From the NCBI RefSeq assembly GCF_004402485.1, contig NZ_SOFG01000009.1, positions 140,247 to 204,246 of the forward strand: 64,000 nt of DNA. Direction: 5' to 3'. Below the pieces are notes generated by a model. That model did no database searches, was not told the origin of the DNA, and was given only the letters and a program-made list of their open reading frames with translations. Of this stretch, positions 58,675-64,000 are shown one piece after another. The DNA is from Cryobacterium algoricola (GTDB lineage: Bacteria; Actinomycetota; Actinomycetes; Actinomycetales; Microbacteriaceae). Every line of letters begins with the position of its first letter. Within the stretch, counting starts at the first letter, position 1. Made by a program: the position numbers and the translations under genes.

Positions 58675-59487
58675 TCATTCGCTGTTCTCCGTGATCGCCG
58701 ATTGCGCCGCGGCCAGGTCGACGATCGCTTTGTCGGCGGCGTAAGTCGCGATCAGGCTCGCGACGGCGAGGTTGTTCACCGCTCGCGGATAACCACGGGA
58801 GGCGAGGTGGATGGCATGGATCGCGTCGTCGGAGAACAGCGGATCAGACCGACCAGCGAACTTGAGGTGTTGCCGGATGTAATCGGTCGTGTCGCCTGCA
58901 TTCATCCCGGTGATTGTGTAACGCGTCGAGATGCGTTGATCCAGCGCTGAGAGCACCGCGAGCTTGAGGCGGCGCCGCAGGGTGGGCTGGCCGATGAGGA
59001 GCATCGCGAAGTGCGACCCGGTGTCCATGTCACTGTTCGTGAGCATGCGGAGCGCTTCGAGATCGGTGTTGGTGAGCAGGTGGGCTTCATCGATCACGAC
59101 GACGGGCAGGCGGGCGCGTTCGTCGAGTTCCCCGGCGAGGAGCGTCGCGGTCTGCGAGGCGAGCACGCCGGAGAAGAACGCCGGGGTGCCGCCGAGCGCG
59201 GTGACGATGCGGGTATGGATTCCGCGCATCGTGATCGTCGGGTCGGGGATATAGATGATCTGGTGCCGGGAGGGTTCGAGGCCGGCGAGAGCAGCGCGAA
59301 CGGCAACGGTTTTGCCGGCGCCGACCTCGCCGCTGATCACGCCGAGCTGGCGTTGGCTGACGCACCAATCAATCCGCGCGATCGCTTCCCGATGCGAGGG
59401 GTGCGGGTGCAACGCTTGCGGCGGGATATCGCGGGCGAAGGGCATGCGGGTGAAGCCATAGTGCGATTGCAGCGTGTCGATACTCAT
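58675..59487 (-). CDS. ExeA/TniB-like AAA ATPase of the transposon
   Basis: A 270-residue AAA+ ATPase that should act as target-selection regulator for the transposase, like TniB or MuB. Seen: MSIDTLQSHYGFTRMPFARD (ExeA-type opening), Walker A ISGEVGAGKTVAVRAALAG, Walker B LPVVVIDEAHLLTNTDLEAL, and sensor region ILLIGQPTLRRRLKL-like (MLLIGQPTLRRRLKLAVLSA) with Arg residues. Its ATG overlaps the transposase stop by four bases. The product is probably intact. Confidence 0.9.
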   Translation of the reverse strand: MSIDTLQSHYGFTRMPFARDIPPQALHPHPSHREAIARIDWCVSQRQLGVISGEVGAGKTVAVRAALAGLEPSRHQIIYIPDPTITMRGIHTRIVTALGGTPAFFSGVLASQTATLLAGELDERARLPVVVIDEAHLLTNTDLEALRMLTNSDMDTGSHFAMLLIGQPTLRRRLKLAVLSALDQRISTRYTITGMNAGDTTDYIRQHLKFAGRSDPLFSDDAIHAIHLASRGYPRAVNNLAVASLIATYAADKAIVDLAAAQSAITENSE

Positions 59488-61013
59488 CGGGCGGCCTCCT
59501 GGATGCTGGGCACGAAGACGACCGTGGGTCGTTTCGAGGTGGACGCTTTGACGAAGCTGATCGGCTCGCCCGCCATGGTGCCCTTGTGACGGGTCTCGAC
59601 CAGGCGCAGGTAGTCAATGCCGGAGACCGCGTTTTTCGCGCCGTTCTCGGCGGTGTCGGCTGCGGCCGTGGCGGCCTTCTTGTGGACGTGGCGCCGGATC
59701 TCGCTGAGCACGGCGATGCCCGCCGGGACGCCGTGGCCGGCCGTCACGGTGATCAGCCCAGCGAGGTCGAAGGGGTCATAGACCAGCTCCACGCGTTTGC
59801 CGACGAGGAGCTGATCGACTTGATAGGTGTTGGACTGCAACGAGACGGTCGCGGACTTCGTCACCGTGCGGATCGCCGACCACCGGAACGCCTCGGCGAT
59901 CTCGTCGCGCGTTTTCCGGACCGGCCTCCGGCCCACCCAGCTGGCATCCCAGCGCTGCAGCGGGGTCTGCCCGGTCGTGGAGTGCACGGCCTGGTGGTAA
60001 ACCATCTCCACCCACGACGTGAACAACGCATTCAACTCATCCAACGACGTCACCATGCTGCCCACCCCCACATCAACGACGCCCGTTTTCGTGTCGACGG
60101 TGGTGATCTCGGTCAGGAATTGGGAGTTGACGGTGTTGAAGAACCGCTCGATCTTCCCGCGTCCCTGCGGCCGATACGGTTTCGAGTGCGTCAACCGGAT
60201 TCCGAGGCGCGCGCAGGTCCGAGAGAGCGATTCGTCCACGAACGCGCTGCCGTTATCGACGTAGATCGTGCCCGGGATTCCGCGGGCTTCCAACGCCGGG
60301 CGCAGTGCCGCGGTCAACCGGACGGAGTCTTCGGCGTAGGCCCAGCGGGCCGCCGTGACGAGGCGGGTGTGGTCGTCGAGGAACGCGAACAGATACGTTT
60401 TCCGCCCATTGATCCGCGGCCCGTGGAGGCCGTCACCGACCCACATCTCGTTGGGGTAATCCGCTTCGAACCGGCCGAAGACCTCCCGCACCCCGGTCGG
60501 GAGTTCCAGCGTGCGGAAGTGCCGCAGCAACGTCGACTCGCTCGGTGCGTCGCCGAGGGTGTCCATCATGATCCGGCGCACCTGCGCTGAGGTCCGGGCG
60601 GGACGCTCCCGTTTCAGCGTCGCGGCCAACGCCAGGATCTGCGCCGGCGTCACGGCACCCTGAGCGCGGCCGCGGGGCTTCAACGCGTCGAACCCGCCGG
60701 CCCGCCAAGCCCGAATCCACCGGTCGATGGTGTCTTTGGAAACCGTCACCGTGCCGCCGAACGGCCCCGGATGAATCATCGCAGCGAGGTCCCTGACCAT
60801 CGGGCCGCGCTGCCGCGTGGTGACCGCGCTGTCCGCCGCGGCGCGAATCAGCTGATACCTGAACAGGGCGATCTTCTCCGTCCGGGCGCGGCGCACTGCC
60901 GAATCCGCCGAAGACCCGGCCGGCACCAGGAGCGACAGCGCCGGGCTCACCGGGGACGCCCGGGGCGCCACCGGCTCACCGGGCGGTAGGAGGGTTGGCG
61001 GGGTTGCGGGCAT
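59484..61013 (-). CDS. DDE (rve-type) transposase, Mu/TniA-like
   Basis: A 509-residue transposase. Seen: N-terminal helix-turn-helix region (VTVSKDTIDRWIRAWRAGGF), a second DNA-binding region (TLKRERPARTSAQVRRIMMD), the rve catalytic core with Asp in NEMWVGDGLHGP, Asp in GTIYVDNGSAFVDESL and Glu in RPQGRGKIERFFNTVN, and a Mu-type C-terminal barrel (SLQSNTYQVDQLLVGKRVEL). All three DDE residues are present. ATG at 61013 has AGAGGACC upstream; the extra open frame beyond it overlaps DUF6431 and is not used. Confidence 0.92.
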   Translation of the reverse strand: MPATPPTLLPPGEPVAPRASPVSPALSLLVPAGSSADSAVRRARTEKIALFRYQLIRAAADSAVTTRQRGPMVRDLAAMIHPGPFGGTVTVSKDTIDRWIRAWRAGGFDALKPRGRAQGAVTPAQILALAATLKRERPARTSAQVRRIMMDTLGDAPSESTLLRHFRTLELPTGVREVFGRFEADYPNEMWVGDGLHGPRINGRKTYLFAFLDDHTRLVTAARWAYAEDSVRLTAALRPALEARGIPGTIYVDNGSAFVDESLSRTCARLGIRLTHSKPYRPQGRGKIERFFNTVNSQFLTEITTVDTKTGVVDVGVGSMVTSLDELNALFTSWVEMVYHQAVHSTTGQTPLQRWDASWVGRRPVRKTRDEIAEAFRWSAIRTVTKSATVSLQSNTYQVDQLLVGKRVELVYDPFDLAGLITVTAGHGVPAGIAVLSEIRRHVHKKAATAAADTAENGAKNAVSGIDYLRLVETRHKGTMAGEPISFVKASTSKRPTVVFVPSIQEAAR

Positions 61014-61024
61014 GAAAGGTCCTC

Positions 61025-61711
61025 TCAAACAGTGAACACGCCGATCACAGGGATATGGCAGGCGCTCCTGCCACCCTTCCCGCCGACCAGGGCCCCGCGT
61101 AAGGGCCGGTTGGTGTTGGGACCCGCGGCCCACCAGCTCAAGCAAAACAAGCGCCCGTTCGTCGTGGCAATGCCAGCCTGGATCCACGTCACCCTGACGG
61201 TCGCGGCAAACCGACGAGCCAACCCCTCGGCATACGCCATCAACACCGACAACGCCTCACCACCGGTCGTGCCGGCAGGTCTCGGCCAGAGCACCACGGC
61301 GTCGGGAGCGTCCCGCACCAACAAGCTCGTGAACCACTCGCCGATTTCCACGGCCGAGGTCGCGAAGGCGCGGAGCCAACCGCGAACCGTCGAGACCGGT
61401 CTCCCGCAGCCCGCCGCGATCTTCCGGTGGCCCCAGCCCAGCACCGTCTTCGCCTCGATCACCTCGGCCGCATCGGCCCGGCGGACGGCCAACCGCACCT
61501 CCAGCAGCACATGCGTGCCCAGGCAGACCACGCACCGCGACCGGCGAGGGCGAAGCTCGCGCCACGTCCAATCCGTGCCGAGTCCCTCCCGAATCACCCG
61601 GGGCCTGGCCCAGCCCCACGGGCGCAACCGGCCACCGCAATCGGGGCACGCCACCCGCCCGACCAACAGGTTCGACTCGACAGAAACATGATCATGACTT
61701 ACCGTGAGCAT
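61025..61711 (-). CDS. DUF6431 transposon protein
   Basis: A 228-residue protein with a four-Cys zinc-finger-like N-terminus (VACPDCGGRLRPWG; RCVVCLGTHVLL), a helix-turn-helix (TVLGWGHRKIAAGCGRPVST followed by VRGWLRAFA) and a mostly helical C-terminal half ending NRPLRGALVGGKGG. DUF6431 genes are regularly found beside this kind of transposase/ATPase pair in actinobacteria; the protein probably binds transposon ends or regulates transposition. It is first in the operon, 11 bases before the transposase. Confidence 0.8.
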   Translation of the reverse strand: MLTVSHDHVSVESNLLVGRVACPDCGGRLRPWGWARPRVIREGLGTDWTWRELRPRRSRCVVCLGTHVLLEVRLAVRRADAAEVIEAKTVLGWGHRKIAAGCGRPVSTVRGWLRAFATSAVEIGEWFTSLLVRDAPDAVVLWPRPAGTTGGEALSVLMAYAEGLARRFAATVRVTWIQAGIATTNGRLFCLSWWAAGPNTNRPLRGALVGGKGGRSACHIPVIGVFTV

Positions 61712-61735
61712 CAGCGCGGCCTTACGCGTTAGAAC

Positions 61736-61771
61736 GGCCCGGCGTGATCCTTCAAGATTGCACGCCGGGCC
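61736..61771. terminator. perfect 11-bp hairpin inside the transposon end
   Basis: GGCCCGGCGTG (61736-61746) pairs perfectly with CACGCCGGGCC (61761-61771) across a 14-base loop, followed by ATTCG. Located between the inverted repeat and the first transposon gene, it could block read-through from outside or regulate the operon. Confidence 0.55.
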
Positions 61772-61866
61772 ATTCGTCTATCCGGACATCGTCAGCCTGA
61801 TGCCGCCGACCACCAGGCGCCAAATCCAGGCGCGCTAAAACCCATCGTCACCGGGCCCGACGCCCA

Positions 61867-61893
61867 CGTCGTCACTCCGGGAGACGCACAACA
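61867..61893 (-). repeat. terminal inverted repeat, molybdoenzyme-side end
   Basis: Read inward on the minus strand: TGTTGTGCGTC, eight bases, TGACGACG. It matches the other end at 8 of 11 positions in the outer block and 7 of 8 in the inner block. Further CATCGTCA copies lie at 61843-61850 and 61787-61794. Confidence 0.75.
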
Positions 61894-62212
61894 GAATGGA
61901 CGCCTCGTTGTATTCGTGAATCCAGAGGACATCGCGGACCTAGATCTCACCGACGGCCAACTCGTCGATATCCGCAGCGACTACCACGACGAAACGGAAC
62001 GGGTGCTCCGGGGTCTGCGGGTGGTCTCTTACCCGACGTCACGAGGGTGTGCGGCCGCGTACTACCCAGAAGCTAATGTGCTCGTGCCGATGAATCACGT
62101 GGCCGAGGGGAGTAACACCCCGATCTCGAAGGCCGTCATCGTGCGGCTCGAACCTAGCCCTGGTCACACCGCGAGAATTCCAGTCGCCGCCGCTGAGACG
62201 ACCTCCCAGTAG
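61894..62212 (+). pseudogene. C-terminus of an FdhF/YdeP-like molybdopterin oxidoreductase
   Basis: From the transposon edge, NGRLVVFVNPEDIADLDLTD, then GQLVDIRSDYHDETER, RVVSYPTSRGCAAAYYPEAN and VLVPMNHVAEGSNTPISKAV: the complete molybdopterin-dinucleotide-binding domain of formate-dehydrogenase-like enzymes. The first 85 percent is absent, removed on the transposon side. A GTG at 61916 could start translation of the fragment, but it would lack the active site. The DUF6457 gene next to it, usual beside FdhF, supports the assignment. Confidence 0.85.
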
Positions 62213-62226
62213 CGGTAGGCGAACGG

Positions 62227-62550
62227 CTACTGCGCTGTCTTGTGCCAGCCCGGACATTCTGGACCGCCCGGCTTCACCCGGTCTATCACTCGTCGTGCCG
62301 TATCGATGGCCGCTTCGATCGCGTCCTCAACCTCTTTTCGGCTGTTCGTAGATGCAGTGCCTGCGGCATACCCGACAATGAATGCGCTCACCGCGCCAGC
62401 ATGTGGGGAAACAGACTCCGCCGATTTCCTCGCCAACTCGACGATCCTTTCCACGTCCACGTCCAGGTCCAGGTCCAGTAGCTGCAGGGCCTTGACAAGG
62501 TGATTGTTCCATTCCCTTAGCGAATTGTCTTCCGCGCTGGATAGCGGCAT
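62227..62550 (-). CDS. DUF6457 domain protein (molybdoenzyme-associated)
   Basis: A 107-residue helical protein: MPLSSAEDNSLREWNNHLVK, LDLDVDVERIVELARKSAES, VSPHAGAVSAFIVGYAAGTA. This is the DUF6457 pattern (Leu/Trp-rich first helix, Asp-x-x-x-Leu-Ala, Ser/Arg-Pro-x-A then F-x-x-G-x-A-A-G). The family is commonly encoded near molybdenum cofactor and formate-dehydrogenase genes. ATG at 62550 has TGGGGGAACC upstream. It faces the truncated molybdoenzyme and probably once served it. Confidence 0.75.
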   Translation of the reverse strand: MPLSSAEDNSLREWNNHLVKALQLLDLDLDVDVERIVELARKSAESVSPHAGAVSAFIVGYAAGTASTNSRKEVEDAIEAAIDTARRVIDRVKPGGPECPGWHKTAQ

Positions 62551-62873
62551 CACGGTTCCCCCAATTCTCGTCATTCTGGCATGCGCCCACGCGAGCGCCA
62601 GGCGCTTTCGCTCAAGAAGTAGCACCACCATCATTGAGCTGCAATGCTCGATCATGCAGTCGTAACCTTCCGGGAAAACAGCCAGCGGCCTGACCAAGCA
62701 ACGCCGTCACTGTTGAGGCTGGACCGGCCGTTCTGTTCAGCTGTGCCGACGGGTTGCGCCCCGGATTCGAGCCCGCCCGCTGGCACCGATCGATTGCCGG
62801 CCTAGTGATATCGGTCGTCCGCGGTCGCAATACTCAATGCAGACACCCGTCTGATACGAGCGAACGGAGCATC
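62551..62873. other. intergenic region, no gene
   Basis: About 320 bases. Upstream extensions of neighbouring frames are not supported. A T-arm-like string near 62757-62785 does not fold into a tRNA. Confidence 0.5.
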
Positions 62874-63026
62874 ATGAGTTACGACATGCCGCAGCCCGAA
62901 GTGGAGACCGTGCACGGTCCCAAAGAAACCGCGACTCAATCGACTCCTCCTACGAAGCCCGATGACATCGATCCGGAAGACGGTACCAACGAACATGGTG
63001 CCCCAGTCGAAAATCCGTCAGGGTAA
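62874..63026 (+). CDS. small acidic disordered protein
   Basis: A 50-residue protein (MSYDMPQPEVETVHGPKETA...) rich in Pro, Thr, Asp and Glu, with no hydrophobic core. ATG at 62874 is preceded by ACGGAGCATC. Composition resembles the products at 44204-44437 and 45118-45288. Function unknown. Confidence 0.55.
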   Translation: MSYDMPQPEVETVHGPKETATQSTPPTKPDDIDPEDGTNEHGAPVENPSG

Positions 63027-63684
63027 GGCACACGCCAGAGTGCAGCGGCGCTTGTTTCGTTTGCGACACGCAGCTGAATGAACGGCCACGAGTGCAGTCT
63101 CCTTGCGACGGAACCTCCTCACCTCGCTTTCCCTATCCCGTTGGTCGTGCGACGGTTTGGTCACGCTCGCTATGAGGTCAGGTATCGACATTCTGATCCG
63201 GATATGCCGGGACACATCCATGCGCCTGCGTGTCGAGGCGCCGTCAATCGGGTCCGCCACGACGACAGGCCCCTGAACGTCTGCAGTGGCGAACGTACGT
63301 GGGACCGAATCGATGTCGGCCGCCGCCACGCTTCCGGGTCGGTCACAACCCGGTGCCCGCCCCCTGCGCGCTTTCACGGAGCGGTTGTTCTGAGCCCGGG
63401 CGCTCAGACTGTGAAGAAATTGTGAGACGCGGAGGAGTGAAGGGCCGGGCGGGCTCAGGGAAACCTGGGGCCCGCAGTAACCGAAGACTTCTACGCTGGG
63501 CCGTTCTTCACACCGCAACGCCCAAGCAAAAAATCCCGCGGCGTGCTCATCGTCCTCGCCGTGCTCTGCATTTGCGGCCACAAACCGGTCCTCCCCGGCC
63601 GCATTCAACATGCGCGGAAGTCGGGGATGATCTTTTCTGCTCACCAGCATATTCGTGCGGCCCTCCGGGTGGCAAAATCTTGCC
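63027..63684. other. stretch without a convincing gene
   Basis: About 660 bases. A long minus-strand frame (to 63779) and plus-strand frames exist, but they lack motifs, ribosome sites and normal composition. Nothing was identified. Confidence 0.45.
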
Positions 63685-64000
63685 ATGACACGCAATTCCG
63701 ACGACCGATGGGTGAGTCTGCGTGGTCCAAACAGGTGGGTGCCATTTGTGGTCATGAGTCCGTTCCTCCGGGCGCTCATGGTGGTCTACGGGCTGAATTT
63801 GATTGCTCTTGCTCCCCGGCTCGGCCTTCCTCTGGTCTGGTCCATCGCGATCATGATCTGCGCCGCTGTTGGTGTCTCTGTTCTTCCGTTGGCGATTATT
63901 TGGCTTGTCTATCCGTATTCATTTCTGAACCCCGCGAGTTCGACGATCCGCGCCCGACGGCGGAGCGCGCAGTACTCAAATATCACGTCTGCGCAGCTGC
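63685..64000 (+). CDS. partial membrane protein at the window end
   Basis: The frame opens at ATG 63685 and runs off the window after 105 codons without a stop: MTRNSDDRWVSLRGPNRWVP, then helices ALMVVYGLNLIALAPRLGLP and WSIAIMICAAVGVSVLPLAI, then a basic segment (STIRARRRSAQYSN). Two membrane helices with an arginine-rich cytoplasmic part are clear. No family is recognised from the visible part. It is not closed, so its length is unknown. Confidence 0.6.
   Translation, partial: MTRNSDDRWVSLRGPNRWVPFVVMSPFLRALMVVYGLNLIALAPRLGLPLVWSIAIMICAAVGVSVLPLAIIWLVYPYSFLNPASSTIRARRRSAQYSNITSAQL

Larger units (their letters stand above)
58538..61893 (-). mobile_element. DUF6431-type transposon (transposase + TniB-like ATPase)
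   Basis: A 3356-base element with three genes on one strand: DUF6431 protein, DDE transposase and ExeA/TniB ATPase. The ends can be aligned as inverted repeats: TGTCGCCCGTC-N8-TGACGATG at the right and TGTTGTGCGTC-N8-TGACGACG at the left (read inward), starting with the TGT common to Mu/Tn7-like transposons. No matching 5-base target duplication flanks it: left and right flanks belong to different broken genes. The outward terminator at 58601-58633 closes the operon. Confidence 0.85.

Noticed and set aside
59586..60590. 334-codon plus-strand frame
   Set aside because: Antisense to the DDE transposase catalytic core; no family features.
62757..62785. T-arm-like sequence that could be an attR or tRNA remnant
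   Set aside because: It differs from the tRNA 3' end at many positions, and no anticodon or acceptor arms can be drawn.
63018..63779. 253-codon minus-strand frame
   Set aside because: Arg/Ser/Pro-rich with no recognisable fold; it also runs antisense to the start of the partial membrane protein.
1..64000. CRISPR array
   Set aside because: No regularly spaced 25-40 base repeats and no cas-like genes were seen.

Overview
The window comes from a GC-rich actinobacterium, most likely Micrococcales/Microbacteriaceae. This rests on base composition, DUF families (DUF4913, DUF6112, DUF6431, DUF6457, DUF6458, DUF3618), frequent GTG/TTG starts, genes that look leaderless, and the SCO6880/SCO6881 type of conjugation machinery. 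It is almost entirely accessory DNA. Only the first 1.5 kb (a GT4 glycosyltransferase and a CAT-anticodon tRNA) looks like core chromosome.

Region 1 (1464-9200): the tRNA is followed at once by an excisionase-like gene and a tyrosine integrase, the usual arrangement of an element integrated into a tRNA 3' end. Behind the integrase lies variable cargo: a decayed GNAT gene, a small membrane protein, a SIR2-like gene coupled by an ATGA overlap to a micro-ORF, a methyltransferase, and a large protein with a HEPN-type RNxxxH motif. Region 2 (9201-32404, minus strand): a conjugation operon reading parB / M23 hydrolase / VirB2-like DUF6112 / TrbL / SCO6880 / VirB4 / DprA / TraG-VirD4 / SSB / DUF4913, headed by a primase-polymerase. 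No relaxase was recognised. The operon is split between its two DUF6112 genes by an 8.5 kb cargo block (18438-26919). That block holds an anti-sigma-like/ECF sigma pair, an ABC-type ATPase with a mutated Walker A lysine, a Sll1717-type P-loop ATPase, a GntR/membrane-protein operon with a palindromic operator, and a second RNxxxH protein. Region 3 (32500-38288): an operator array controls a divergent XRE / ImmA-IrrE / DUF6545 / hydrolase operon. It is followed by a serine recombinase and a DUF4209-like protein with a third RNxxxH motif.

Region 4 (38289-57705): a stress and envelope island with a Ser/Thr kinase, CsbD, small membrane proteins, a phosphatidylserine decarboxylase-like enzyme next to a diacylglycerol kinase, a DUF2127-PAP2 fusion, a group-2 sigma factor, a DUF3618/holin-like operon, a zinc ribbon protein, DUF4383, CinA, and a NasA-like molybdoenzyme / helical protein / HPP transporter operon. 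Several genes are decayed (SDR, DUF4383 fragment). Region 5 (57872-64000): a 3.36 kb transposon (DUF6431 / DDE transposase / TniB-ExeA ATPase) for which I could align both terminal inverted repeats. One flank is a truncated esterase and the other is the C-terminus of a formate-dehydrogenase-like molybdoenzyme, so it sits at a deletion or rearrangement junction. DUF6457 and a partial membrane protein close the window.

No second copy of the tRNA 3' end (attR) was found by eye, so the right end of the integrated element lies outside the window or is diverged. The most interesting content is the set of candidate anti-phage or toxin genes carried at three separate cargo positions of one conjugative element.
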